In this document: one piece after another, positions 34,641 through 44,200 of the stretch
Numbering within the stretch: the first letter of the stretch is position 1
Layout of the letters: each line of letters begins with the position of its first letter
Source of the DNA: CAYTPI01 sp964439625
GTDB lineage: Bacteria; Chloroflexota; Anaerolineae; Aggregatilineales; UBA3940
Reading direction: 5' to 3'
NCBI GenBank assembly: GCA_964439625.1
Contig: CAYTPI010000005.1
Coordinates: 62,001 to 126,000 of the forward strand
DNA length: 64,000 nt
Translations under genes and position numbers: made by a program
Notes under the pieces: generated by a model
Databases searched by the model: none
The model's input: only the letters and a program-made list of their open reading frames with translations
Told to the model about the DNA's origin: nothing

Positions 34641-35963
34641 ATGCGTCGGTTTCTCAAAGTTTCTCGAATTAACCCGATAGTATATGTTGCTTTTGCCTTA
34701 AACATCCCCCTCGTATTTTTGCTGTTGCTGAATCCAGTGCTTAACGCGGCAGCAGTTGACATATCTGGCGAGGTTGTCGACCACGATGAACCTGATGGTG
34801 TTCAGCTATCGGACGTTATTTTGTATGATACGCTGCCAGCCGCTTTTACTATCCCTGATGGGCGTGTAGCATATTTTACTGAGGTGGCATGGACGAAAAA
34901 TCCGCTCAGTTATCGTTTCTTGAACTGTCCGCTCGCGGAGCAACTTGACTGTGACAATGTACACCAAGTGATGAGAGATGCAATGGAAGCTTGGGATAAC
35001 ATATCGGGTATAACGCTGGTAGAAACAGACGGACCTGCCGACATCAACGTGGTTTTTCAATATGATCAGGAAACTCAATTTTTCCCCGATGGACCCGGCG
35101 GTATCCTTGGGTTGACTTACTTCCCATACCCAGATATTGGTGAATTGGGGGGGGATGTTGCCTTTGATGGTACCGAGTTTTGGTATATTGATAACGTCAC
35201 AAACCCAGAGGTACAGGTACATCTACCAACAGTTGCCATGCATGAATTCGGTCATGCGCTTGGGTTAAATCACTCAGCAGACTTTGACGCGCTCATGTGG
35301 GCGGAATATACTGGCCCACGCTCGATGACCTCTGATGATGTCGCTGGCATGCAGGCTCTATATGGGCAGCCAAGCCCAGACGAACCTCAACCAGAAGCGC
35401 CAGTTCCAGAGCCAACGCCTATCCCAACTGAGCCAAGTGGTGTAACCCTGACGGCTGTCACGCAAGTAAATCTGAGAATTCGCAGCATTCCGAACCAGAC
35501 CGGTGCCGTCCTTGATCTCCTTCCGCCTGCAACACCTGTCCCAGCCATTGGTCGTAACAATGTTTCTGACTGGGTGTTGGTTTCTTTTAATGGAATTCAA
35601 GGCTGGGTATCTGGGGACTTCATTACATTGGATGGCGATCTTTCAAGTTTGCCGGTCGCAGATGGCACACAGCCCACACAGCCCGCACCACCGTCCGACG
35701 ATCTGCCCAGTGAACCCGGTGATGTCCCCCTAGGTGATGTTCTCGCCAACACCAATCAAAGTGCCATCCGCGTTCGCATCGGCCCAGGTCTTGACTTTTC
35801 GCAGGTTGCTTTGCTTGACCCACAGACGTTAGTACCGGTGATTGGCGTTAGCACTTCGGGTGAGTGGCTTTTTGTAGAGTATGAACTGGGGCAGCGTGGG
35901 TGGATTGCTGCTTGGACAGTGACAATAGAAGGCAACATCAGTCAGGTGCCCGTCATTCAATAG
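34641..35963 (+). CDS. Secreted matrixin-type metalloprotease with two SH3-like modules
   Basis: 440 residues. An N-terminal hydrophobic segment (about 12-37) acts as signal or anchor. The protease domain (about 70-245) has the zinc motif HEFGHALGLNH at 201-211, with His201, His205 and His211 as ligands and Glu202 as catalytic base, then the Met-turn region DALMWAEY. After a Pro/Glu-rich linker come two bacterial SH3-like modules (about 270-340 and 365-435), each ending in G-W-[VI] (GIQGWVSG, GQRGWIAA), which usually bind the cell wall. It probably cuts extracellular proteins near the cell surface. Confidence 0.85.
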   Translation: MRRFLKVSRINPIVYVAFALNIPLVFLLLLNPVLNAAAVDISGEVVDHDEPDGVQLSDVILYDTLPAAFTIPDGRVAYFTEVAWTKNPLSYRFLNCPLAEQLDCDNVHQVMRDAMEAWDNISGITLVETDGPADINVVFQYDQETQFFPDGPGGILGLTYFPYPDIGELGGDVAFDGTEFWYIDNVTNPEVQVHLPTVAMHEFGHALGLNHSADFDALMWAEYTGPRSMTSDDVAGMQALYGQPSPDEPQPEAPVPEPTPIPTEPSGVTLTAVTQVNLRIRSIPNQTGAVLDLLPPATPVPAIGRNNVSDWVLVSFNGIQGWVSGDFITLDGDLSSLPVADGTQPTQPAPPSDDLPSEPGDVPLGDVLANTNQSAIRVRIGPGLDFSQVALLDPQTLVPVIGVSTSGEWLFVEYELGQRGWIAAWTVTIEGNISQVPVIQ

Positions 35964-35997
35964 AATGATCGAATAATCAAGCCGTAACAATCGCAGC

Positions 35998-36030
35998 CAC
36001 ACCTTCACTTAGGTGTGAGTGTTTCCGTTT
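35998..36030 (+). terminator. Possible terminator after the matrixin gene
   Basis: CACACCT (35998-36004) pairs with AGGTGTG (36011-36017). A T-rich but interrupted tail follows, reaching to about 36032. Confidence 0.35.
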
Positions 36031-36115
36031 TTCTGAAGTTTGTTACAACTTGACTTCCGACTAAAGCGTAGAAACCCTTAGAAGCATAATTAATACGTCT
36101 AGATGCAATAACTTT

Positions 36116-36670
36116 GTGAACGACACATTTAAATATAATCCCATTGGTTTGCCACAATGGCAGCCAACTCGACGTCAAAAGCTACTCACTATCCTAGCTC
36201 ATCTATCGGCAGTATTGGCTTTCGTTGGCAGTTTACCGACGGGGGGGCTGGGGTTGCTGTTTTTTCCGTTTATTCCCGCGATTATCTATTGGCGCACGCG
36301 TGATGTTGACTACTATGTTGAACACCACGCGCTGCAAGCAACAGCCTTAAGCACTATGTTGACACTTGGTTTGCTCGCTTATATTGTTACTGGAATGGTC
36401 GGTCTGACCGTACTATGGATCGTGATTGCCGCACTTTGCACTATATTGATTGGCGTTGTGCTGATTCCAATAGGGTTAATTATCACCATAGTGTTTCCGA
36501 TCACAGTTCTCATTTATCCATTGGTATTAACTACTTACGGCATTGTCGCTATATCGAATGCCTCACAAGGGAAATCGTACCGTTACCCTTACTTTGGTGC
36601 CTGGGCGAATCGGCAGCGTGTTCTGGCTATGGTCGCTCGTGACCGTGGGCATATGCCATCCTCTGGGTAA
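36116..36670 (+). CDS. Small membrane protein, DUF4870-like
   Basis: 184 residues from GTG 36116, with about four membrane helices. The pattern RRQKLLTILAHLSAVLAFVG, then FIPAIIYWRTRDVDYYVEHH, matches the DUF4870 layout (an N-terminal helix followed by a turn with residues that recall 'FVDEHA'). No function is known for this family. The closing residues (NRQRVLAMVARDRG) are basic and cytoplasmic. Confidence 0.65.
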   Translation: MNDTFKYNPIGLPQWQPTRRQKLLTILAHLSAVLAFVGSLPTGGLGLLFFPFIPAIIYWRTRDVDYYVEHHALQATALSTMLTLGLLAYIVTGMVGLTVLWIVIAALCTILIGVVLIPIGLIITIVFPITVLIYPLVLTTYGIVAISNASQGKSYRYPYFGAWANRQRVLAMVARDRGHMPSSG

Positions 36671-36918
36671 TGTGTTTTCGTGTCAAATTTTCAAGCAGCA
36701 AATGCTTGCCAAGCAAGCTAGCTTGGACTATTGTGGTATTGAGTTAAGTAGTCGTGATTATGGTCGATGTTTTGCCTTTCTCTAACAAGAGTATTGCTTG
36801 CCTAAGCAATACCGTGTCGCCAGAATAATAAAAAGTAATGTACCATTCGGCTGAATGTAGAAGCTATTTGGTGGGCGGGCTTCACGGCCATATGGCTGGA
36901 CAATAGAAAGGAACAAGT
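36671..36918. other. Intergenic region before the glycogen cluster, with hairpins
   Basis: 248 bases without a plausible gene. It contains a small stem CCAAGC/GCTTGG near 36708-36725 and a perfect 9-base stem, GTATTGCTT (36791-36799) with AAGCAATAC (36804-36812), loop of four. Neither is followed by a T-run on the plus strand. They may end the upstream transcript or form part of a leader. No promoter was clear. Confidence 0.45.
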
Positions 36919-38778
36919 TTGAGTTCTATAGGTGCATTTACGTTTGTACTCCACAGTCATCTCCCTTACGCGCGCATGGCGGGGCGTTGGCCACACGGCG
37001 AGGAATGGATTCACGAAGCTGCCTCTGAGACCTACATCCCGCTGCTTAACGCTTTACACGATCTCAAAGAAAAGGGCACTGACTTTCATCTCACTATTGG
37101 TCTAACCCCTATCCTCGTTGAACAGCTTGCTGACCTAGATGTGCTGCGAAACTTCAGTCTATATCTTGATGAAAAGATTGAAGCCGCGGAGAAGGATATT
37201 TTGCGTTTTGAAAATCCGCAAGCTTATCTCCTAGCACAAGAGGGTGATCTTAAAACAGAAGCTACTGTAGATGAACTGCCCGCTGACCCTGAAGCTGACG
37301 ATGATGAAAAAGATGAAGAAGCTGCAGTAGCGAAAGCCCCTGAACAGGACGTGCGTAGCAAGCTTGAGAAGACGCTGCAAACAGACTTGCATATGGCATA
37401 CCTCGCAAAATGGTACCGTGATTGGTTCCAACATATTAAAGACAGCTTCGAGCAGCGCTATTCAGGTGATATGGTTCAGGCTTTTAGAAGGCTTCAGGAT
37501 GACGGCTATATAGAGATTATTACCTGTGGTGCCACACATGGTTACCTACCTCTACTTGGGCGCGACTCCGCCGTTTATGCTCAAGTCAAGGTGGGAGTGG
37601 AAGCCTACAAGCGCCATTTTGGCTGTGCCCCTCGCGCCATGTGGCTCCCTGAATGCGCTTATCGGCCTGCTTACCTGACGAATAACGGCAAGCTCCGGCC
37701 TGGTATCGAGCATTTCCTACAGCAAAACGGTATCAAGCTGTTTTTTAGTGAAACGCACACTATTGAAGGTGGCGTCCCGGTTGGTGTTGCTGCGGGTGAT
37801 GCAATTGGACCATATGGCGAAATCAAACGGCGCTATGTTATACCAATACAGCAACAGATTGCACCACGCTCTACAACCACTTACCGTCCTTATTATGTAT
37901 CAGATACGGCTTCGGGACAGCAACCGGAACAGCACTCAAGTGTCTCTGTGATTGGACGCGATAACCGCACTGGGATGCAGGTGTGGTCGGCGGAGTGGGG
38001 CTACCCTGGCGACTTTGACTATCGTGAGTTTCACAAGAAAGATGCCGTCTCAGGGTTACAATACTGGCGTGTGACGGGAAGCAAGGTCAGCTTGGGGGAT
38101 AAAGACGCGTATCACCCAGACTGGGCTGAACATAAAGTTTCCGAGCATGCTCGGCATTTTGCAGAACTCGTTGCTGATCGTATTCGCGAGCAATCTGAGG
38201 CTACCAGTGACTATGGCTTGGTTGCGTCTAATTACGATACCGAACTCTTTGGTCATTGGTGGTTCGAGGGTGTTGAGTGGATTAAGCAAGTGCTCCAGCA
38301 TCTGTCAGCAGACCCTCAAGTAGAGCTAACCAGCGCTAGCGATTTTTTAGCGAAACATCCGCCAAACCAAGTGCTGCATATTCCTGAAGGTTCCTGGGGC
38401 GCAGGTGGTACACATTGGACCTGGGATAACCACGATACACACTGGATGTGGAAACCAATCCACCGAGCCGAGGCTCGTATGGAAGCCCTTGCGAATAAAT
38501 ATAGTCAGTCACCCCCATCTGAAGATGAACTTGCCGTTCTAAAACAAGCGGCACGGGAGCTACTTTTGTTAGAATCTAGTGACTGGCCATTTTTGGTGAC
38601 GACTGGGCAAGCGAAGGAATACGCCATTCAACGCTTCACGCGTCACGTAGACCGTTTTGACGCGCTTGCCACATCGATTGAGCAAGGTCAGCCTGACCGT
38701 CAACTGGCAGACGAAATGTACGAGGTTGATAAGATTTACCCGCACATTGATTTTCGCTGGTATGCACAACGCGAGTAA
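36919..38778 (+). CDS. GH57 1,4-alpha-glucan branching enzyme (DUF1957)
   Basis: 619 residues from TTG 36919, with AAAGGAAC upstream. The family start is FVLHSHLPYARMAGRWPHGE. The catalytic nucleophile is Glu245 in MWLPECAYRP and the general acid is Asp440 in NYDTELFGHWWFEG. The C-terminal DUF1957 part has GSWGAGGTHWTWDNHDTHWMW. GH57 branching enzymes make the alpha-1,6 branches of glycogen. An inserted acidic segment (about residues 112-155) makes it longer than the usual 520-530 residues. It is the first gene of the glycogen cluster. Confidence 0.9.
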   Translation: MSSIGAFTFVLHSHLPYARMAGRWPHGEEWIHEAASETYIPLLNALHDLKEKGTDFHLTIGLTPILVEQLADLDVLRNFSLYLDEKIEAAEKDILRFENPQAYLLAQEGDLKTEATVDELPADPEADDDEKDEEAAVAKAPEQDVRSKLEKTLQTDLHMAYLAKWYRDWFQHIKDSFEQRYSGDMVQAFRRLQDDGYIEIITCGATHGYLPLLGRDSAVYAQVKVGVEAYKRHFGCAPRAMWLPECAYRPAYLTNNGKLRPGIEHFLQQNGIKLFFSETHTIEGGVPVGVAAGDAIGPYGEIKRRYVIPIQQQIAPRSTTTYRPYYVSDTASGQQPEQHSSVSVIGRDNRTGMQVWSAEWGYPGDFDYREFHKKDAVSGLQYWRVTGSKVSLGDKDAYHPDWAEHKVSEHARHFAELVADRIREQSEATSDYGLVASNYDTELFGHWWFEGVEWIKQVLQHLSADPQVELTSASDFLAKHPPNQVLHIPEGSWGAGGTHWTWDNHDTHWMWKPIHRAEARMEALANKYSQSPPSEDELAVLKQAARELLLLESSDWPFLVTTGQAKEYAIQRFTRHVDRFDALATSIEQGQPDRQLADEMYEVDKIYPHIDFRWYAQRE

Positions 38779-38826
38779 GATCAGCGCACTTGGATAGAGA
38801 AAGTTACAAACACAGAAAGCGAATTC

Positions 38827-40278
38827 GTGAACATTTTTCACTTCTCCGCAGAATGTGCGCCAATTGTTAAAGTTGGGGGCTTAGCAGATGTTGTTGGGTC
38901 ATTGCCACAAGCGCTCAAACATGATGGGAATGATGTCCGTGTGGTTATGCCGCACCACGGGGTCATAGTTGACAGCCAGCATGAGATCAAACCCTTAGCA
39001 GGCTTTACGATGCAGTGGAATGGTGCCCCGACCCGTGTACAGATTGCATCTACTGAAAAATATGGCTTCACCATCTATCTGCTGCGGGCTTTTCCTTACT
39101 TTCAGCCAAACGAGCAATTTATATATCATGCTGATCAGGGTATCGACGTCGGTCGGTACCTATTTTTTTCTATGGCGGCATTGGTATGGGTTCGTCGACT
39201 CTGTGAAGACGAGGGGATAAGCCCACATATTCTGCATACCCATGACTGGCATGTGGGTACACTGCCATACTTGCTGCGACGTGTCTTCTCCAGTGATCTC
39301 GCGCTGCACAGGGCCGCTGTTGTGCAATCCATCCATAACGTCAAGTACCAAGGGTACGGCGTTGGATGGCACATAAAGCGTGCTGGTTTGCCGCCTATTG
39401 ATCATCCACTGCTGCATAGTATGGGCCTAGCTGATAACTGCCTAGCTATCGGGCTGACTTATACAACCGTTATATCGACGGTAAGCCCCCGTTATGCCCA
39501 AGAAATCGTCTATGAAGGTATGGATTACGGTCTTGCTGGACTGCTGCACACACGCCAAAGTCAGTTTATTGGCATTGTTAATGGCATCGATACCCTCACT
39601 TGGGATCCAACAACGTCGCAGCATATCCAGCAGCAATTTAGCAGCCTAACCCTGCACCAACGTCAACTGAACAAAACAGCGCTTCAACGTGAGCTGGGTT
39701 TACCAGAGCGCCTAGATGTGCCTTTGATCGGAATGGTAAGTCGGCTGACGGAGCAAAAGGGAATCGATATTGCTCTCCCGGCCATTGGTGATCTACTAAA
39801 CACACAGGATGTACAGTTCGTTCTGTTAGGTACGGGCGCTTATCATTATGAGGCAGGCTTCCGGCAGATGGGTGAATACTTTCCGGATAGAGCATCGATC
39901 AATCTGACGTTCAGTGTGCCGCTATCTGAGCGTATTTATGCTGGCATCGATGTCTTCGTAATGCCATCACACTTTGAGCCTTGTGGCATTGGTCAGATGT
40001 TAGCCATGCGTTACGGTGCTATTCCTGTGGTTCGGGCGACAGGTGGCTTGGTTGATACGGTTACGCCTGACGTAGGGTTTCACTTTCGAGATTACCATCC
40101 TAGTGCTCTAGATGACGCTCTTAATCGTGCGTTAAACATTTATCGCAACAATAAGGATGTGTGGCTGGCACGACAAAAACGGGCCATGTTAACGGACCTC
40201 TCATGGGCACAGTCCGCTAATCGCTACATCGATCTCTATCAGCGTGCAATCGATGTGCACCAGCAATACACTATTTAA
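38827..40278 (+). CDS. glgA: Glycogen synthase GlgA (GT5)
   Basis: 483 residues from GTG 38827. The N-terminal Rossmann domain starts with IFHFSAECAPIVKVGGLADV, where KVGGL binds the sugar nucleotide. HTHDWHVGTLP, the linker FIGIVNGIDTLTWDP, then MVSRLTEQKGIDI and PSHFEPCGIGQMLAMRYG follow, all hallmarks of GlgA. It extends alpha-1,4-glucan chains using ADP-glucose. It lies between the branching enzyme and glgC, which fits the bacterial glycogen pathway. Confidence 0.95.
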   Translation: MNIFHFSAECAPIVKVGGLADVVGSLPQALKHDGNDVRVVMPHHGVIVDSQHEIKPLAGFTMQWNGAPTRVQIASTEKYGFTIYLLRAFPYFQPNEQFIYHADQGIDVGRYLFFSMAALVWVRRLCEDEGISPHILHTHDWHVGTLPYLLRRVFSSDLALHRAAVVQSIHNVKYQGYGVGWHIKRAGLPPIDHPLLHSMGLADNCLAIGLTYTTVISTVSPRYAQEIVYEGMDYGLAGLLHTRQSQFIGIVNGIDTLTWDPTTSQHIQQQFSSLTLHQRQLNKTALQRELGLPERLDVPLIGMVSRLTEQKGIDIALPAIGDLLNTQDVQFVLLGTGAYHYEAGFRQMGEYFPDRASINLTFSVPLSERIYAGIDVFVMPSHFEPCGIGQMLAMRYGAIPVVRATGGLVDTVTPDVGFHFRDYHPSALDDALNRALNIYRNNKDVWLARQKRAMLTDLSWAQSANRYIDLYQRAIDVHQQYTI

Positions 40279-40432
40279 CCATACTTTAGCTGCCAACCGA
40301 AGCGATCAGCCACGCTGATAACGTCATGCGCGGCGTAATATCTATGGAGTTTCCGCAGGTATGTTGCCTATGAAAGTCGTTATCACGCTGGCCTGCGTCA
40401 AAGAATAAACGTGATTTAGGAAAGGTTTTCTC

Positions 40433-41710
40433 ATGCAAACTCGTGCCGTTATCCTCGCCGGTGGTCGTGGTACACGCCTTAAGGTGCTCACCAACAAGCG
40501 GGCTAAGCCTGCTGTGCCGTTCGCTGGCAAATACCGCATCATTGACTATGCTCTGTCGAACTGCGTTAACTCGGGTATTTTTGATGTCATGGTGTTGACA
40601 CAATACCGACCACACTCGCTCAACGATCACATTAGTAAAGGCCGCCCTTGGGACCTTGACCGCTCTTTCAGCGGTGGTGTGCAACTACTACAACCCTTTA
40701 CTGGTATGAAAGACGCTGACTGGTACAGCGGCACAGCAGATGCCGTCTATCAGAATATGAACTTTATCCGCGAGCGTGGTGGAGACTATGTCCTAATCCT
40801 TTCTGGTGACCATGTTTACCGCATGAACTATGCTCGTTTAATTGATTACCATCGTAAACACAATGCTGATGCAACTGTGTGCACCATTGATGTTCCGCTA
40901 GAAGATGCTTCTCGTTTTGGCATTCTAAGTGTTAAAGACAGTGGTGAAGTTGCCTCATTCATCGAAAAACCTAAAGAGCCACCTGGAACTTTAGCTTCAA
41001 TGGGTGTTTATCTGTTCAATATGGAAGTATTGAATGATGTTCTCGAATATGATGCACAGCGCAAAACGTCGGCACACGACTTCGGGAAAGATATTATCCC
41101 CAGGATGATCGAAGGCGAAAAGCGTGTCTTCGCATATAAATTTGATGACTATTGGGTAGACGTCGGAACGGTCGACTCGTATTGGTCGACCCACATGGAG
41201 CTTCTCAACAATCCGCCTCCGCTCGATATGAACGACCGTGGTTGGATCATCCATACGCGCTCAGAGGAGCGCCCCCCAGTTCGTATTGAAACGGGTGCAA
41301 AGGTCAGCGATAGTCTAATTACGGACGGCTCAGTGATTGCCAGTGGGGCAGTCGTTGAACGTTCAGTATTGTCACCAGGGGTGTATGTGGGTCCGAACGC
41401 CGTTGTTCGTGACTCCGTCATCATGACGGATACCTACATTGAGGCGGGCGCTGTGGTTCAACGTGCCGTTATCGATAAAATCTGTGTTATCGGTCACAAT
41501 GTTCAGGTAGGGGGAGTAGATGACTCAGCCGAAGGTCATGGCATCGTTATAATTGGTAAGGATGCGCACTTGCCAACGGGGATGAAAGTCGGGGCAGGTG
41601 CCATCATTGGTTCTGACCTAAGGCCCGAAGACTTTGACACACTTGAGATCCCGGTTGACGGCTATGTACACTCCGGGGTAATTCGCTTGACTGGCCAGCC
41701 GATACGTTAA
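40433..41710 (+). CDS. glgC: Glucose-1-phosphate adenylyltransferase GlgC
   Basis: 425 residues from ATG 40433, with AGGAAAGG upstream. The nucleotidyl-transferase motif AVILAGGRGTRLKVLTNKRA, then KPAVPFAGKYRIIDY, DWYSGTADAVYQN, LSGDHVYRM and the substrate-binding SFIEKPKEP are all present. The C-terminal left-handed beta helix has repeats such as VVRDSVIMTDTYIEAGAVVQ. It makes ADP-glucose, the committed step of glycogen synthesis. The gap before it (about 150 bases) may hold a separate promoter. Confidence 0.96.
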   Translation: MQTRAVILAGGRGTRLKVLTNKRAKPAVPFAGKYRIIDYALSNCVNSGIFDVMVLTQYRPHSLNDHISKGRPWDLDRSFSGGVQLLQPFTGMKDADWYSGTADAVYQNMNFIRERGGDYVLILSGDHVYRMNYARLIDYHRKHNADATVCTIDVPLEDASRFGILSVKDSGEVASFIEKPKEPPGTLASMGVYLFNMEVLNDVLEYDAQRKTSAHDFGKDIIPRMIEGEKRVFAYKFDDYWVDVGTVDSYWSTHMELLNNPPPLDMNDRGWIIHTRSEERPPVRIETGAKVSDSLITDGSVIASGAVVERSVLSPGVYVGPNAVVRDSVIMTDTYIEAGAVVQRAVIDKICVIGHNVQVGGVDDSAEGHGIVIIGKDAHLPTGMKVGAGAIIGSDLRPEDFDTLEIPVDGYVHSGVIRLTGQPIR

Positions 41711-41755
41711 AAAATCACCAGACTAAAACGTCACCAAAAGGGGGGATGTCGTTTC

Positions 41756-43159
41756 ATGAGCAAGCACAACTTTATTGCGGTGCACTGCCACTACTACCAG
41801 CCACCACGGGGAAATCCACTAAGTGGCGAAGTGCTGATAGAGCCGTCTGCTGCACCGTACAATAACTGGAATGAGCGCATTACGGCTGAATGCTACGAGC
41901 CCAATGTGCGGCTAGGTAATGTCAACAACGTCTCATTCAATCTAGGAGAGAGTCTTGCCGCATGGCTTGAAGTAAATGCTGAAGCGACGTACCAAGGCCT
42001 TTTAGAAGCTGATAAGTACAACATTCAGACGAAACAAGTCGGGAATGGCATTGGTCAACCAATGCATCACACAATCTTGCCGCTTTCCCGGCGGGAAGAC
42101 GCTGTTACGCAGGTCAAATGGGGGCAGCAAGTCTTTGCGCATCGCTTTGGTCGACCGACAAAGGGCATGTGGCTTCCAGAAATGGCCGTCAACATAGACA
42201 CACTCAATGTACTTTATGAACAAGGCATTACTTGGACAATATTGACGGATAGCCAAATCGTTGATAAGCCAGTGGGTGGTGGCCCTTTCTGGGTCGATCT
42301 CGATAATGATCGGCGGATCAAAGTATTTGTCCGCGATGAGCATTTGTCGAACCAGTTGGCTTTCAACCTTGGGCACCTCGGCGGTGCTGGACGTTGGGCA
42401 CGGAATGTGCTTTCGCCCTACCGCCAGGAGACTGGCCCACTCACCTTGATCGCATCCGATGGTGAAACCTTTGGACATCATTGGAAAGGTGAGGAACACT
42501 TTCTGCACTGGTTGCTAAGTTATGAGGCAAAAGCTGCTGGTTATGAAGTGGTCACACTGGCACAGTACATGGAGATGATTGAGCCAGTTTCTACAGTGAC
42601 GATCAAAGAAGATACTGCTTGGAGTTCAGGCTATGGTCTGGCTCGCTGGGCGACGGGCTCACCAGATACTCCCGGTGACTCCTCGTGGAAGGGGGCCGTC
42701 CGCCGTGCGATGGATAATCTACGCGCTGAAATTGACAGCATCTATCAGTCGGAGGTCAAGCGAGTCGACTCCAGTGTTGAGCCAATTAACCTACGTGATG
42801 CATATATTCGGGTGGTATTAGATGAAACTCCAGAAGAGGTGTTCCTTAAGACACAAGAGCTAGAAATTGACAAATCTGAAGATGAACAACGGCTGCTTCA
42901 GCTGGTTCAAGCACAGTATTATCGGCAGCGTATGTATTCAAGTTGTGCCTTCTTTTTCGCTGACCTAGATGACCTAAGCACCCGTTACGGAATTGCTAGT
43001 GCGGCAAAAGCCCTCAGCCTGGTGAACGAGGCGACATCCAATAACCTAGAGGCCGACTTCAAATCTGATTTACGAATTGCAACTGGGGTTGACCAAGAAG
43101 GTAATACATATAATGGGGCAGATATTTACGACGAAGTAATCGCAGAGATGGAAGCCTAG
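41756..43159 (+). CDS. GH57-family glycosidase, DUF3536-associated type (short form)
   Basis: 467 residues from ATG 41756, behind a G-rich AAGGGGGG. The family start is FIAVHCHYYQPPRGNPLSGE, then WNERITAECYEPN, and the probable nucleophile in GMWLPEMAVN. A likely general acid lies in LIASDGETFGHHWKGEE. These motifs define the GH57 amylase-type group that often has a long DUF3536 C-terminus. Relatives I know are about 800 residues, so this is a shortened form. It probably acts on glycogen or an alpha-glucan, as its place after glgC suggests. The exact bond is unknown. Confidence 0.8.
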   Translation: MSKHNFIAVHCHYYQPPRGNPLSGEVLIEPSAAPYNNWNERITAECYEPNVRLGNVNNVSFNLGESLAAWLEVNAEATYQGLLEADKYNIQTKQVGNGIGQPMHHTILPLSRREDAVTQVKWGQQVFAHRFGRPTKGMWLPEMAVNIDTLNVLYEQGITWTILTDSQIVDKPVGGGPFWVDLDNDRRIKVFVRDEHLSNQLAFNLGHLGGAGRWARNVLSPYRQETGPLTLIASDGETFGHHWKGEEHFLHWLLSYEAKAAGYEVVTLAQYMEMIEPVSTVTIKEDTAWSSGYGLARWATGSPDTPGDSSWKGAVRRAMDNLRAEIDSIYQSEVKRVDSSVEPINLRDAYIRVVLDETPEEVFLKTQELEIDKSEDEQRLLQLVQAQYYRQRMYSSCAFFFADLDDLSTRYGIASAAKALSLVNEATSNNLEADFKSDLRIATGVDQEGNTYNGADIYDEVIAEMEA

Positions 43160-43211
43160 AGTGATGCTGACCTTTGCCCATCTCTATCTCTGAAGACAGA
43201 GCCGATCAACC

Positions 43212-44105
43212 CTAATATACCCAATCAGAAAATAGGAGCGGAATCCGAGACATTTCCGGTACAAGATACTCATCATAGTAATCAACTGATGGGGCGAAGA
43301 TCATCGTATATGGGTGGGCATAATCTATCACTAGGGGTTGCCCATCATCAGGATGATACCCCAGTTCCGCTGGCCACGAATGTGGCTGTGGATCGTGCGG
43401 TAATGTGCCGCCTTCATAGAACGAAAGCAGCATGAAGTCTATGGGTACCCACTGTTCACCGATGAGCGTCCCCAAGACTGTGTAATAAGGTGTGCCTGTC
43501 AAAAAACCTGCACGCCAGTCACTATCTCTCCTGTAGTAGACTGTTGGATCTTGGTAGTAAAAACCAAAAACCGCTACTCGCTCTCTCGGAATGCCCAGCA
43601 TTAACAGCAGTGCAGCCGGGGCAAAACTAGCCGTCGTCGGATGGGGTAAGATGAAGGCGCTAGTTTCTAAGTAAACCTCAGCAATAATGGCCAAGCTCGC
43701 AGGTGGCACATTGTATCCAACTTGGTGAGAAATAGACCGCGCTTTTTCCTTGATTAGGAAAGCCGCATAATCCCGATCATTAATGGTGTTACTGCCTGCA
43801 AAATCGTGCGCCATCCGTACTGCTTCCCACACAGCAAATGGGTCCGTGATGGCTTCATCTCGATGGTAGTAAAAGTCACCGAAGATATCGGCAGCAAGGG
43901 TGTGCATTGCCTCTGAGGGTTGCCATACACTATAAAACAAGCCAGCTTCATCGATCACAGGAACACGTGCTACGACGTAATCGTAGCGCTCATCAATAGG
44001 CTCAATGAGCACGGGGTAGGGTAGCTCAGTTAACCCCTTCGCATGGAGGTAGGCAAGCCGACCCGTATGATAGGACTGTTCGGACATAAACCGTTTACGC
44101 ACCAT
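43212..44105 (-). CDS. Unrecognised 298-residue protein
   Basis: About 298 residues if starting at ATG 44105. GTG 44117 and ATG 44087 are alternatives. There is no signal peptide or membrane helix. It is rich in Tyr, Phe and His, with stretches such as DYAAFLIKEKARSIS and FAPAALLLMLGIPRERVAVF. The last recalls the helix of transglutaminase-like proteins, where a catalytic Cys would stand, but here Ala is present and I see no convincing His-Asp pair. I do not recognise a family. It is convergent with the GH57 gene and about 100 bases downstream of the TPR-SLT gene on the same strand. Confidence 0.6.
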   Translation of the reverse strand: MVRKRFMSEQSYHTGRLAYLHAKGLTELPYPVLIEPIDERYDYVVARVPVIDEAGLFYSVWQPSEAMHTLAADIFGDFYYHRDEAITDPFAVWEAVRMAHDFAGSNTINDRDYAAFLIKEKARSISHQVGYNVPPASLAIIAEVYLETSAFILPHPTTASFAPAALLLMLGIPRERVAVFGFYYQDPTVYYRRDSDWRAGFLTGTPYYTVLGTLIGEQWVPIDFMLLSFYEGGTLPHDPQPHSWPAELGYHPDDGQPLVIDYAHPYTMIFAPSVDYYDEYLVPEMSRIPLLFSDWVY

Positions 44106-44200
44106 AGCAAAGCTCACCCATCGTCTGACAAGGTCTAATTAAACTGAAGCACAACTTACCTACTAATGTTATAGAGTCGTTTCAATAAATTTTCAATCAG

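Noticed and set aside
40286..40684. Minus-strand open frame of 132 codons
   Set aside because: It mostly lies inside glgC on the opposite strand, has no ribosome site, and its translation is rich in Arg and Thr with no family resemblance.
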